Assembly (NCBI GenBank): GCA_947504205.1
Contig: CANNGL010000004.1
Span: 62,001-126,000, forward strand
Direction of reading: 5' to 3'
From: an uncultured Litoreibacter sp.
GTDB lineage: Bacteria > Pseudomonadota > Alphaproteobacteria > Rhodobacterales > Rhodobacteraceae
DNA: 64,000 nucleotides
In this document: piece after piece, positions 8,137 to 16,933 of the stretch
Numbering within the stretch: the stretch's first letter is position 1
How the letters are laid out: each line of letters begins with the position of its first letter
The notes under the pieces: generated by a model
Told to the model about the DNA's origin: nothing
Seen by the model: the letters and a program-made list of their open reading frames with translations, nothing else
The model's database searches: none
Translations under genes and position numbers: made by a program

Positions 8137-9015
8137 CTATTGGCCGATCGCCTGCTTGATCTGGTCCAGAACACCTTGCAGCACTTCTGGATTATCACGG
8201 GCTTGTTCAAGGGTCGCCTTCAGGCCAGATTTCGCAACCGCGTTCAGTTCTGAAGCATCAACCATTTCAACGACTTTGTCGTAGTCGAAGCCGTCAACGC
8301 TCAAAGCCTCCGGTGCTGCGTCAGTTGCCGCTGCCGCGTTGTCAGTTGCAGTCTCGGTCGCTTCGGTGGCGGTATCAGTTGCCGTGTCTGCAGCGTCCGT
8401 CGCTGTTTCAGTCGTTGCGTCCACCGCATCGCTTGCAGCTTCGGTCGCTGTATCAGCCGCTTCGCTAGCCGTCTCAGTTGCCGTATCTACAGCGTCGCTG
8501 GCCGCTTCAGTCGCCTCCGAAGTGGCGTCGCTGGCGCTTTCGGCAACGTTATTGGCTGTGTCAGCGACGGCATCTGCCGCTTCTGTTGCAGTTTCGGTTG
8601 TCGCATCGGCGGCATCACTGGCCGCTTCGGTTGCTGTATCAACTGCATCATTTGCAGCCTCTGTAGCCGTATCCGCCGCGTCGTTGACCGCATCTGTTAC
8701 GCTTTGTGCCGCGTCGGATGCAGCCTCTGTCGCCGTATCAACTGCAGAATCTACAGTATCGGCGACCGCGTCAGCTGCCTCGTTCGCGGTTTCTGTTGCA
8801 GCTTCCACCGCATTTTCAACAGCTTCGCCCACGCTCGCTGCGCCGGTTTCCGCCGCCTCGGTCGCGGTGTCGGTGGCCTCTGCCGCTGTTTCGCTGGCGC
8901 TTGAGGCTGCCTCGTCAGCTTTTTCCATGACCTGATCGCCAGACTGGCCGGAAAGCAGGAAATAACCGCCAATGGCCAGAACGGCGATTGCAGCAATGAT
9001 CAGAATACCTCGCAT
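8137..9015 (-). CDS. Membrane-anchored acidic protein with 18 tandem 11-residue repeats
   Basis: I do not recognise a named family. The 292-residue protein has an N-terminal hydrophobic anchor (about residues 3-22) and a short linker. Residues 31-228 can be read as 18 consecutive 11-residue units with no insertion or deletion, for example EAANDAVDTAT, EAASDAADATT and DAVDTATETAS. Each unit starts with Glu or Asp and is otherwise mainly Ala, Thr, Ser, Val and more acid. Lys and Arg are absent from residue 33 to past the repeats. A C-terminal domain of about 53 residues (FDYDKVVEMVDASELN onward) has normal composition. The 11-mer period is typical of LEA-like and apolipoprotein-like helices. 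A strong ribosome site, AAGGAGGAT, precedes the ATG. Confidence 0.85.
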   Translation of the reverse strand: MRGILIIAAIAVLAIGGYFLLSGQSGDQVMEKADEAASSASETAAEATDTATEAAETGAASVGEAVENAVEAATETANEAADAVADTVDSAVDTATEAASDAAQSVTDAVNDAADTATEAANDAVDTATEAASDAADATTETATEAADAVADTANNVAESASDATSEATEAASDAVDTATETASEAADTATEAASDAVDATTETATDAADTATDTATEATETATDNAAAATDAAPEALSVDGFDYDKVVEMVDASELNAVAKSGLKATLEQARDNPEVLQGVLDQIKQAIGQ

Positions 9016-9202
9016 TGGATATCCTCCTTGTTATTTGTTTCGCACCAACGGTGCATGACTGGCCATGCAGGTAGAGGTGTGCCCGCGTAGATACAACGGG
9101 CAAACCGGCGGTTAGTTTCCCCGCAGGTGCTGTTTGGGCGAAAAGCTGCTTGAATGCCGTGCGGCGGGCCTTTACGTCTTGGGACAGAAATCTGCTAACC
9201 AT

Positions 9203-9220
9203 AAAAGGATTATTCTCATA
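9203..9220 (+). promoter_or_regulatory. infC: infC ribosome-binding site and non-standard start (ATA)
   Basis: AAAAGGA at 9203-9209 is the only good Shine-Dalgarno sequence near the start of IF-3 homology. Eight bases later comes ATA (9218-9220), followed directly by the codons for ARRPHNAPP, the expected IF-3 N-terminus. No ATG, GTG or TTG lies in frame between 9134 and this point with usable spacing. Rare start codons on infC are a known basis of IF-3 autoregulation. Confidence 0.72.
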
Positions 9221-9760
9221 GCCCGCAGACCACATAACGCACCACCGGTGCGTGAAACCGGCCCCCGCGTAAACGATCGCATCCGTGCCGATGAAATCCG
9301 CCTTATCGGCGCTGAAGGTGAAAACGTCGGCGTCGTGACCCCCACACGAGCAATGGAAATGGCCGACGAAGCTGGCCTCGATTTGGTGGAAATCTCCCCC
9401 AATGCGAACCCGCCTGTGTGCAAGATCATGGATTTCGGTAAATACAAATACGAAACCCAGAAGAAAGAGGCCGAGGCCCGCAAGAAGCAAAAAACCATCG
9501 AGGTCAAAGAGGTGAAGTTCCGTCCGAACACGGACACCCATGACTACGACGTGAAAATGCGAAACGTCTTCAAGTTCCTTGAAAACGGCGACAAGGTGAA
9601 AGTAACGCTGCGCTTTCGTGGTCGCGAGATGGCACACCTCAATCTTGGCCGCGAGTTGCTGGAGCGCGTCGCGGACGATGTCGAAGGTCAGGGCAAGGTC
9701 GAGAACATGCCCAAAATGGAAGGCCGCCAGATGATCATGATGATCGGTCCGGTCAAATAA
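9218..9760 (+). CDS. infC: Translation initiation factor IF-3
   Basis: IF-3 binds the 30S subunit and discriminates against wrong start codons. From 9218 the protein has 180 residues, the usual length. The N-domain carries [22 protein letters not shown] and the linker Lys-rich helix ([16 protein letters not shown]). The C-domain carries [22 protein letters not shown] and MIGPVK. The start is assigned to the ATA after AAAAGGA; an in-frame TTG at 9134 would add 28 residues unrelated to IF-3. The rpmI-rplT genes that often follow infC are absent; an intrinsic terminator follows instead. Confidence 0.9.
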   Translation: MARRPHNAPPVRETGPRVNDRIRADEIRLIGAEGENVGVVTPTRAMEMADEAGLDLVEISPNANPPVCKIMDFGKYKYETQKKEAEARKKQKTIEVKEVKFRPNTDTHDYDVKMRNVFKFLENGDKVKVTLRFRGREMAHLNLGRELLERVADDVEGQGKVENMPKMEGRQMIMMIGPVK

Positions 9761-9787
9761 CACCTCGACAGAGTGACGAGCGCCCCG

Positions 9788-9817
9788 AACCCCGGCCAAC
9801 CGCCGGGGTTTATTTTT
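9788..9817 (+). terminator. Intrinsic terminator after infC
   Basis: A perfect 9-bp stem (AACCCCGGC at 9788-9796, complement at 9802-9810) with a 5-base loop is followed by TATTTTT. It overlaps the last bases of the convergent molybdopterin-binding gene. Confidence 0.92.
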
Positions 9818-10799
9818 GCTCGCGCAAACGTCCGCGCTGCGGAATTTCCTTGAGTAAGCCTCCAACGCCCATGGCCTGAATATCGGCAGAGATCACAGGC
9901 ACCCCGCACAATACGCGCTCCATCACCCAATCGGCTCCATTAAGCGACGGCGAACGCGCGCAGCCTGGCAGGCCGATGACAGGACGCCCATCAAGCGCAC
10001 CCAGAAACAGAAGATTGCCCGGATCAACGGGCATGCCGAAATGATGCACCTCACCGCCAGCCTGCCGCAGCGCCTCAGGGGCCACGTCATGAATATCTGA
10101 GGTGGCCGATCCGGTCAGGATGAAAATTGCCTCCGCCGGACAAGCCGCCAATTCTGCCGCTAAGGCCGACACGTCATGTGGGACGACGGTCTTTCCCATC
10201 GCGGCCCCCAGTGCCTCGACGCGTTTCAGAACAGCGCGGTGCCCTTTGCTGCCATCGTCTGATCCGGCGACTGTCTGAATGAGATGCGTCTGATGTATCG
10301 CCGTTGGACGCATCGACAGTGCCGCCTGTGCCTTCTGGCACGCCTGCTCCAGCGCGGCGCCCGTAACGCCGTAGGAGATGATCTTGACCGTCGCGACCAT
10401 CCCGCCCTGCCCCATACGCTGCCATTCTGGCACCGTGGCAATGGTGATCATCGGATCGACCATGTTGATCTGGTTGATCTTCGCCACATCAATCTGCACC
10501 ACGCCCATCACGTCGGAATAGAGATTGACCCGCCCGGTTGCAGCCTTCGACAAGCGCAGTCCCGCCAATGCGGCGTCTGGCACCAACGCGCGGGCCAAAC
10601 GCTCTGCGGCCTCATCTTCGTGAATGTCCTCCGGACCAAGGCGGGCGACAACCACGTCCTGCATGCCAGAGGCCCGCAGCTTGTCGATATGGGACGCGTC
10701 AAGCTGCACGCCCTTTCGCAGCCTGCCATCACGAAGCTCAACCGAATGGGCCAGGATTGTCCCTTCTGCGTCAGCTATCGCAACCGGCCCGAACTCCAT
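9810..10799 (-). CDS. Molybdopterin-binding (MoCF-type) protein of a Mo-hydroxylase accessory operon
   Basis: The 329-residue protein has a C-terminal MoaB/Mog/MoeA-type molybdopterin-binding fold, seen in ILTGSATSDIHDVAPEALR, the MPVDPGN segment and VIGLPGCARSP. The N-terminal half (VELRDGRLRKGVQLD onward) resembles the accessory proteins encoded with xdhC and coxDE genes. It probably helps insert or mature the molybdenum cofactor of an aerobic hydroxylase, perhaps CO dehydrogenase-like. It overlaps the xdhC stop by one base and is last in the operon. Its 3' end abuts the infC terminator. It is shorter than classical MoeA and lacks that protein's full N-terminal domains. Confidence 0.82.
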   Translation of the reverse strand: MEFGPVAIADAEGTILAHSVELRDGRLRKGVQLDASHIDKLRASGMQDVVVARLGPEDIHEDEAAERLARALVPDAALAGLRLSKAATGRVNLYSDVMGVVQIDVAKINQINMVDPMITIATVPEWQRMGQGGMVATVKIISYGVTGAALEQACQKAQAALSMRPTAIHQTHLIQTVAGSDDGSKGHRAVLKRVEALGAAMGKTVVPHDVSALAAELAACPAEAIFILTGSATSDIHDVAPEALRQAGGEVHHFGMPVDPGNLLFLGALDGRPVIGLPGCARSPSLNGADWVMERVLCGVPVISADIQAMGVGGLLKEIPQRGRLREQK

Positions 10800-11764
10800 C
10801 AGCTTCGCCGCAAAGTCTGAATGATCTGCGCCATGACCGACACGGCGATCTCTGCCGGACTCTTGGCTCCGATATCCAGGCCGACCGGCGCATCCAGCCG
10901 GGCAAAGTCAGCCTCGGAGAAGCCTGCTTCGCTCAATCGCGTCAGCCTTTTGGCATGGGTCCGAGTTGACCCAAGACACCCGATATAAAACGCCTCGGAG
11001 CGCAGCGCGACTTGAAGAGCGGGATCGTCCAGCTTGGCATCGTGGGTCAGTGTCACCACCGCGGATCGCGTGTCCGGCGCAAAGGTCGACAGCGCTTCAT
11101 CTGGCCAATCATGCACGAGTGTTTGTCCCGGAAATCGTTCGGACGAGGCAAACGCCTCACGCGGGTCAATCAAAACGGGTGCAAAACCGCAGGCCTGCGC
11201 CATAGGCAAAAGATGCTGGGCAATATGCACGCCGCCGATCACCGCCATGCGCAGCGGCGGGTTGTGAATAGTGACGAAAACACGGTCATCGAAACCTGAC
11301 TTATCTGCCACGAAGCGTTCGAGGTGGGCATCCCTTGCGGCCAGATGGCGCGTCCAGTTTTCGGTGTCCACGACATAGGCAACGGGGACACTGGCCGCGC
11401 GTCGCGCCACCAGATCCTCCAACAAATCCACCGGGATGGCATCGCCCACGGGCTCCACAAGAATTTGTATCTCGCCGCCGCAAGCCAACCCGACGGCAAA
11501 GGCATCATCATCGCTGACCCCATAGCTCAGCAATTTGGGCATCCCGTCTTCGAAGGCCTCCAAAGCCTCGGCCACAACCGCGCCTTCGACACAGCCACCG
11601 GAGACCGATCCCATGATGTCTGCCTCGCCCGAGATGGCCAGTTGGGCGCCCACTGGACGCGGCGCTGAGCCCCAGGTTTGCACGACGGTGGCAATCGCAG
11701 CCTTTCGACCGGCGCGATGCCAATCGAGGGCGATGGCGGGGATATCCTCAAGCTCGTGTGTCAT
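10799..11764 (-). CDS. XdhC/CoxI family molybdenum-enzyme maturation protein
   Basis: XdhC proteins bind molybdenum cofactor and promote its sulfuration before insertion into xanthine dehydrogenase-type enzymes. The N-terminal XdhC/CoxI domain shows TWGSAPRPVGAQLAI, GSVSGGCVEGAVVAEA and GLACGGEIQILVEP. The C-terminal Rossmann domain shows MAVIGGVHIAQHL, VTLTHDAKLDDPAL and YIGCLGSTRTHAKR. The 321-residue length is normal for the two-domain form. It lies 30 bp after coxE and overlaps the molybdopterin-binding gene by one base. Confidence 0.9.
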   Translation of the reverse strand: MTHELEDIPAIALDWHRAGRKAAIATVVQTWGSAPRPVGAQLAISGEADIMGSVSGGCVEGAVVAEALEAFEDGMPKLLSYGVSDDDAFAVGLACGGEIQILVEPVGDAIPVDLLEDLVARRAASVPVAYVVDTENWTRHLAARDAHLERFVADKSGFDDRVFVTIHNPPLRMAVIGGVHIAQHLLPMAQACGFAPVLIDPREAFASSERFPGQTLVHDWPDEALSTFAPDTRSAVVTLTHDAKLDDPALQVALRSEAFYIGCLGSTRTHAKRLTRLSEAGFSEADFARLDAPVGLDIGAKSPAEIAVSVMAQIIQTLRRS

Positions 11765-11794
11765 CTGATCTATTTAGGCCCTTTGCCGCACAAT

Positions 11795-13045
11795 CTAAAG
11801 CATCGCCATCAATCGCGCCTTTTCTCCGGCATCGCCGGGACGCGACAGGGCGAGGGCCAAATCTTCGAGCGAGGCGATGTTGTGACCCGCCCGAAACATA
11901 TCGACATGGGGCAGCATCGCCGCAATGCCTTTGGCTTTTGGGGCAAACCCATCCCAGCGCAAGAGCGGATTGAGCCAGATCACTTGCCGTGCCGACAAGT
12001 GCAACCGCTCCATCTCGCGTGCAAGTGCGTCGGGGTCGTCCCGATCCAGCCCGTCCGTCACCAAAAGCACAACAGCCCCGTGCCCAAGGACGCGGCGTGA
12101 CCAGTCACGGTTGAACGCGTGCAGGCAAGACCCGATCCGCGTGCCGCCTTCCCAATCCTGCGCTTCCTGACCTGCGGCAGCCAGAGCCTGATCAACATCA
12201 CGGGTTCGCAAATGCCGCGTTATATTGGTCAGTTGGGTGCCAAAGGTGAAGGCGTGCACTTTCGCCCAGCCCGCCCCTTGCTCATTGCTGACAGCATGCA
12301 AGAAATGCAGCACAGCACGGGAATATTGGCTCATTGAACCCGAGATGTCGCATAAAGCGACCAGGTTGGGCCAGCGAATGCGCCGTTTGCGTAAGGCCAC
12401 GGATTGCATTTCTCCACCCCGACGTAATGAGGCCTGTATCGTTCGCCGCCAATCTACCAGATGACCCAGATGGGCCTCCCGTGTTCTGCGGCTCTGATAC
12501 GGCCGGACCGGCAACGTCAGCTTTGCCAACATGCGTTTGGCTTGCGCCATTTCCGCCAAGCTCATCTGCTCGAAATCAAGCGTCTTGAGCTTTTCTTCTG
12601 CCGACATAGTGCGTGAAGCGTCAATCTCGATCTGATCACCGCCCTCCTGCTCTTCGATATCGGGCAGCTCCCGCTCAACGCCATCAAGAAGTGCCTCGGC
12701 TGCCCGCTTTTCAGCAGAGCGCGCCTTGCGCTCTTCCTGCACACCACGGATCGCGGGCGACATGTAAGCGATCATATGATCGAGGTAGCGCGGATCGCGC
12801 CAGAACAGCCGGAAGCTCTGATCGAAGATCAACCGATGCTCAGGACGCGACACGAAACAGGCTTGCAGCGTGTAATAAAAGTCCTGACGCTCTGAGAACC
12901 CGGCCACCTTGACCGCCCGGATTGCGTCAAGGACCCGTCCCGGACCCACTGGTAACCCGGCAGCCCGAAGCGCGCGCGCAAACCACGTGATGTTATCGGC
13001 CAGCTTGCCGTCTGCGGGAATATCGAGCGGCGCGTACTCACTCAT
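11795..13045 (-). CDS. coxE: VWA-domain protein, CoxE family
   Basis: This 416-residue protein resembles CoxE, which works with the MoxR-type ATPase CoxD in maturation of the Mo-Cu site of aerobic CO dehydrogenase. The N-terminal half is helical and charged. The C-terminal half is a von Willebrand A-like domain with a MIDAS-type DISGSMSQYSR motif, LLVTDGLDRDDPDAL, and the common CoxE tail LHLSARQVIWLNPLLRW. Its start overlaps the coxD stop by 4 bases. Related VWA/MoxR pairs serve other metalloenzymes, so the CO dehydrogenase link is probable rather than certain. Confidence 0.87.
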   Translation of the reverse strand: MSEYAPLDIPADGKLADNITWFARALRAAGLPVGPGRVLDAIRAVKVAGFSERQDFYYTLQACFVSRPEHRLIFDQSFRLFWRDPRYLDHMIAYMSPAIRGVQEERKARSAEKRAAEALLDGVERELPDIEEQEGGDQIEIDASRTMSAEEKLKTLDFEQMSLAEMAQAKRMLAKLTLPVRPYQSRRTREAHLGHLVDWRRTIQASLRRGGEMQSVALRKRRIRWPNLVALCDISGSMSQYSRAVLHFLHAVSNEQGAGWAKVHAFTFGTQLTNITRHLRTRDVDQALAAAGQEAQDWEGGTRIGSCLHAFNRDWSRRVLGHGAVVLLVTDGLDRDDPDALAREMERLHLSARQVIWLNPLLRWDGFAPKAKGIAAMLPHVDMFRAGHNIASLEDLALALSRPGDAGEKARLMAML

Positions 13046-13953
13046 GCCGGGGCTAATTCTGCGCGAACCTCGTCAAGCAGTCGCTTTGCCTCGGAGCCTT
13101 CGATTTTCTGAATGTCATCCTGATATTTCAGGATAGCGCCCAGCGTGTCGGCGATCACCTCCGGACTCATCGTGACCACATCAAGCGCCAGCAGACACTT
13201 GGCCCAGTCTATTGTCTCGGCCACACCAGGTTTCTTGAACAAATCCTCGGTTCTGAGTTTCTGGACGAAGGCCACGATCTCGCGACTGAGCGTTTCCTTC
13301 GCTTCCGGTGCGCGGGCGGTCACGATCTCCATCTCCCGCTCGAAATTAGGGTAATCGACCCAATGATAGAGGCAGCGCCGTTTCAGGGCGTCATGGACTT
13401 CGCGAGTGCGGTTCGAGGTAACGATGACAATCGGGGGCTCAGGGGCCTTGATCGTGCCAAGCTCTGGAATGGTGACCTGAAAGTCCGAAAGGGCCTCCAG
13501 CAAGAAGGCCTCGAACGGCTCATCCGTGCGATCCAGCTCGTCGATCAAAAGAACCGGTGCGCCTTCGGACTGTGGCTGCATCGCCTCCAGCAGCGGGCGC
13601 GCGATCAGGTAGTCATCGGAGAAAAGCTCCTGCTGCAAAGCGGCACGATCACTGGCGCCTGCGGCCTCGGCGGTACGTATCGCCACCATCTGAGCCGCAA
13701 AATTCCATTCGTAGACGGCGCTGGCCGCATCCAACCCCTCATAGCACTGCAACCGGATCAGGCGACGCCCCAGTGCAGCCGACAGGGCTTTGGCAATTTC
13801 GGTCTTTCCGACCCCTGCTTCACCCTCAAGAAAAATCGGTCGCCCCAATGTCAGACCCAGATAACACACCGTCGCGAGCGATCTGCCACAGACGTAGTTC
13901 TGCTTGGCCAGAAGCGCGATTGTGTCATCGATCGATGTGGGCATTTGAGTCAT
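13042..13953 (-). CDS. coxD: MoxR-type AAA+ ATPase, CoxD family
   Basis: The 303-residue AAA+ ATPase carries Walker A GEAGVGKTEIAKAL, Walker B VLLIDELDRTDE, sensor 1 VTSNRTRE and the arginine-finger region DALKRRCLYHW. CoxD-type MoxR chaperones remodel an apo-enzyme so that the metal cofactor can be completed, acting with the VWA protein encoded next. It is the first gene of the operon coxD-coxE-xdhC-molybdopterin-binding protein, transcribed away from the glutaryl-CoA dehydrogenase gene. No coxMSL structural genes lie on either side in the window. Confidence 0.9.
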   Translation of the reverse strand: MTQMPTSIDDTIALLAKQNYVCGRSLATVCYLGLTLGRPIFLEGEAGVGKTEIAKALSAALGRRLIRLQCYEGLDAASAVYEWNFAAQMVAIRTAEAAGASDRAALQQELFSDDYLIARPLLEAMQPQSEGAPVLLIDELDRTDEPFEAFLLEALSDFQVTIPELGTIKAPEPPIVIVTSNRTREVHDALKRRCLYHWVDYPNFEREMEIVTARAPEAKETLSREIVAFVQKLRTEDLFKKPGVAETIDWAKCLLALDVVTMSPEVIADTLGAILKYQDDIQKIEGSEAKRLLDEVRAELAPA

Positions 13954-14066
13954 GAATGATCCTCCGTCCGGCTATAGCTGCATTTGCCGCAGGTCAGGTC
14001 AAGCGGATGCGATTGCCCCGGCAGCCTCAGACGCCTATTCTGTGGCAAAGAATGATGGAGCCTCCG

Positions 14067-15287
14067 ATGAACGTCACCACAAAGATCAAAGCCAAAGACG
14101 CCCCCGATCTGGGCAAATTCGATTGGGAGGACCCGTTTCGTCTGGAAGGCCAGCTGAGCGAAGACGAGCGCATGCTGCGTGACGCGGCCCGCGCTTTTGC
14201 AGATGACAAGCTGGCACCTAAAGTGATCCAGGCCTATGCCGATGAAACCGCCGACCCCGAGGTCTTCCGCCAGATGGGCGAAGCCGGGTTGCTGGGCCTT
14301 ACCGTGCCCGAGGAATACGGAGGGCTGGGCGCGTCCTATGTCACTTATGGGCTTGTCGCACGGGAGATAGAGCGCATCGACAGTGGATATCGCTCCATGA
14401 TGAGCGTGCAATCTTCGCTGGTGATGTATCCGATCTATGCCTACGGTTCCGAAGAGCAGCGCCAAAAATACCTGCCCAAACTGGCGACGGGCGAATTTAT
14501 CGGCTGCTTTGGCCTTACCGAACCGGATGCCGGATCAGACCCTGCAGGGATGAAAACCGTCGCCAAGAAAACCGACGCGGGCTATGTGATCTCGGGATCA
14601 AAGATGTGGATTTCGAACGCGCCCTTCGCAGATGTGTTCGTGGTCTGGGCCAAGTCTGAGGCACACGATAACAAAATCCGGGGCTTTGTCCTTGAAAAGG
14701 ATATGACCGGGCTGTCCGCGCCCAAGATCGGGGGCAAACAATCCTTGCGCGCCTCGACCACAGGCGAGATTGTCATGGACAATGTCGAAGTTGGTGAAGA
14801 CGCCCTTCTGCCGGGCGTAGAAGGTCTGAAAGGACCGTTCGGTTGTTTGAACCGCGCGCGCTATGGCATTGCATGGGGTGTAATGGGCGCGGCAGAATTC
14901 TGTATGCACGCCGCACGGCAATATGGGCTGGATCGCAAGCAATTCGGCAAGCCCTTGGCACAAACCCAGCTTTATCAGAAAAAGCTGGCGGATATGGAAA
15001 CCGAGATTGCACTTGGTTTGCAAGCAGCACTCCGTGTTGGTCGCCTGATTGACGAGGCCGATGCCGCCCCTGAGATGATTTCAATCATCAAACGCAACAA
15101 CTGCGGCAAAGCTCTGGATATCGCCCGCGCCTCTCGGGACATGCATGGCGGCAATGGCATTCAGGAAGAGTATCAGGTGATCCGTCACATGATGAACCTT
15201 GAGACGGTGAATACATATGAAGGCACCCATGACGTGCATGCACTGATCTTGGGACGAGCCATCACCGGGTTGCAGGCCTTTTTCTAG
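14067..15287 (+). CDS. gcdH: Glutaryl-CoA dehydrogenase
   Basis: The 406-residue flavoenzyme oxidises and decarboxylates glutaryl-CoA to crotonyl-CoA in lysine and tryptophan breakdown. Family marks are [54 protein letters not shown] and [20 protein letters not shown]. The Glu in TYEGTHD is the catalytic base. I chose the ATG at 14067 because GGAG lies 6 bases upstream and the family length is then normal. Electrons go to ETF. No CoA-transferase gene is adjacent, so it appears monocistronic. Confidence 0.93.
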   Translation: MNVTTKIKAKDAPDLGKFDWEDPFRLEGQLSEDERMLRDAARAFADDKLAPKVIQAYADETADPEVFRQMGEAGLLGLTVPEEYGGLGASYVTYGLVAREIERIDSGYRSMMSVQSSLVMYPIYAYGSEEQRQKYLPKLATGEFIGCFGLTEPDAGSDPAGMKTVAKKTDAGYVISGSKMWISNAPFADVFVVWAKSEAHDNKIRGFVLEKDMTGLSAPKIGGKQSLRASTTGEIVMDNVEVGEDALLPGVEGLKGPFGCLNRARYGIAWGVMGAAEFCMHAARQYGLDRKQFGKPLAQTQLYQKKLADMETEIALGLQAALRVGRLIDEADAAPEMISIIKRNNCGKALDIARASRDMHGGNGIQEEYQVIRHMMNLETVNTYEGTHDVHALILGRAITGLQAFF

Positions 15288-15300
15288 GGAATTCAGAGAG

Positions 15301-15333
15301 CTACGCGCCGAAGCTGTAAGCTATGGCGCGTAG
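15301..15333. terminator. Hairpin between convergent gcdH and mmgE/prpD genes
   Basis: A 9-bp inverted repeat (CTACGCGCC at 15301-15309, complement at 15325-15333) encloses AGCT-GTA-AGCT, which can extend the stem. It covers the stop of the minus-strand gene. There is no clear T-tract on either side, so it may be a weak bidirectional terminator or an mRNA-end stabiliser. Confidence 0.5.
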
Positions 15334-16691
15334 ATCAGCTCCAGCAGATCGTGAAAATTTGCGTCGGCCGAAGTCAAACCCAGTACCGCGTCCGCTATAG
15401 CGTCCACCCGCGCCTCGGGCAGAACTGTTCCGGCATAGGCTCTGAATTTGTCAACGACCTCTTGCTCGGTGGGTTGAGGATCAGGCCCGCCGGACGCCAG
15501 CAATGGCCCTGAAGCAACGGACGCACCGTCCATAAGGGTTATTGTGATCTCCGCGCGCCGGGCTTCAGGGTAGCCGGATTCGTAGATGTCTGATGCGTGA
15601 GAGGTGATTTTGGCCACCATTGCGTGCAACTCAGGATCGCGCAGAGCCTCCGGCAATATTTCAGTCACACCGACCCGCCCTCGAACCAGAGCGCAGGCGA
15701 CGGGCCAAGCCATCGCATATTGCGCTTCTTGGGGACTGCCAGGAATTTCGCAGGTCAGATCGGCGGCATATCGGAAACTTTCAATCTCAACCTTGGCAAT
15801 CTGGGCCGGATTCAGCGCGTGTTTTTCCCGCAGCAGCAAGGCGCCATCGATCGGCGCATGCGCCCATCGACAGATCGGATAAGGTTTGATGTATTGTTCC
15901 ATCACACGCCAGATAGTGCCGAGATCATCCCACTCTGCTGCCGCATCGCTGAATTCCACCGTGGCCGCGGGAGCGCCCAGAAAACCGTCCTGCGCGATCA
16001 AGGCGGCATAAACACCGACAGGTGCGCCAAGGCCCGATCCGTCATGCAACATGGTTGGATTTGCAATCTCCCGCATCATCTGACTGCGTGGACCATGATA
16101 TTCTGCAATTCCAAGGGCTTGTCGTGTGACCTTCTCAGTCATTCCCAAAAGCTGCGCAGCCACTGCGACACAGCCCAGCGCGTTCCATGCCCCGGATGTG
16201 TGATAGTCTGAGACGGTCGCGTGCAGCGCTGATGCCGCATAATTGGACACTTCGTAGCCCACGGCCAATCCAGCAAGCGCATCGCGCCCCGTGACGCCAC
16301 CTTGCGCCTGCGCCACAGAAATCAGCGCCGGCACCAAAGCAGCCCCAGCATGCCCTTTGGACGCTTGCCAGCCATCATGAGCATCCAGATTGTCGAGTTG
16401 GGTTGCCATGGCAAAAGCTGCACCCGGCAAGGACGCCCTGCGCCCGTCGAAAGCAATCCGCGCTGAAGGTGCGTCGGGACCTGCGGCCCAATGGTCGACA
16501 GCGTGCTGTCTCGCAATCCGCCCGGCGTCCAACTGCCCTGCGGCGGCCAAAACACCCAGACAATCAAGCAGATAAAGCGCAGTTGTCTGCAAAACCTCCT
16601 CAGGGATATCCTGCGCCTTGGTCGCTACAATAAACCTCAACACATCGCGTGCTGTGCTGCTTGGCGCTTCAAGGCTTTCGATCCTGGTCAT
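15321..16691 (-). CDS. MmgE/PrpD family protein
   Basis: This 456-residue protein belongs to the family of 2-methylcitrate dehydratase (PrpD), cis-aconitate decarboxylase and related lyases. It shows LLDCLGVLAAAG near the start, NLDAHDGW (family N-D-x-D-D-like region), KGHAGAALVPA, YHTSGAWNALGC and a late KPYPICRWAHAPIDG segment that carries active-site residues. I chose the ATG at 16691, which has GGGAGG upstream; an upstream extension of 54 basic residues is not family-like. The usual propionate genes (prpB, prpC) are not nearby, so the substrate is open. Confidence 0.86.
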   Translation of the reverse strand: MTRIESLEAPSSTARDVLRFIVATKAQDIPEEVLQTTALYLLDCLGVLAAAGQLDAGRIARQHAVDHWAAGPDAPSARIAFDGRRASLPGAAFAMATQLDNLDAHDGWQASKGHAGAALVPALISVAQAQGGVTGRDALAGLAVGYEVSNYAASALHATVSDYHTSGAWNALGCVAVAAQLLGMTEKVTRQALGIAEYHGPRSQMMREIANPTMLHDGSGLGAPVGVYAALIAQDGFLGAPAATVEFSDAAAEWDDLGTIWRVMEQYIKPYPICRWAHAPIDGALLLREKHALNPAQIAKVEIESFRYAADLTCEIPGSPQEAQYAMAWPVACALVRGRVGVTEILPEALRDPELHAMVAKITSHASDIYESGYPEARRAEITITLMDGASVASGPLLASGGPDPQPTEQEVVDKFRAYAGTVLPEARVDAIADAVLGLTSADANFHDLLELIYAP

Positions 16692-16933
16692 GGGCAACCC
16701 TCCCACATCCAGCTTACCCTTTGATCTGGTTCGCATTTCTGCTCGTTTGAACCGTATTTCCGTCAATCCGCGACGCGAGACCTTACGAAACCAGCGCCTC
16801 CGCGACATTTTTTCCTGACCTGCGGCAGCTTGGATCATTGAAACCCGCATCACGCTTGCGTAAACCCGGTAGGAACACCAAGGGCCTGAGTCTGCCCAGA
16901 GAAAACACGTTCGACTAGAAACGGGAGAAACGC

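Noticed and set aside
8339-8935. 198-residue plus-strand frame rich in Ala, Ser and Val opposite the 11-mer repeat gene
   Set aside because: It is the antisense reading of the low-complexity repeat; it has no ribosome site and no independent pattern.
9134-9217. N-terminal extension of IF-3 from a TTG
   Set aside because: The 28 residues do not resemble IF-3 and there is no ribosome site before the TTG; AAAAGGA and ATA fit the family start better.
15597-16211. Long plus-strand frame opposite the MmgE/PrpD gene
   Set aside because: Codon pattern and motifs support the minus-strand gene; the plus frame has no homology or ribosome site.
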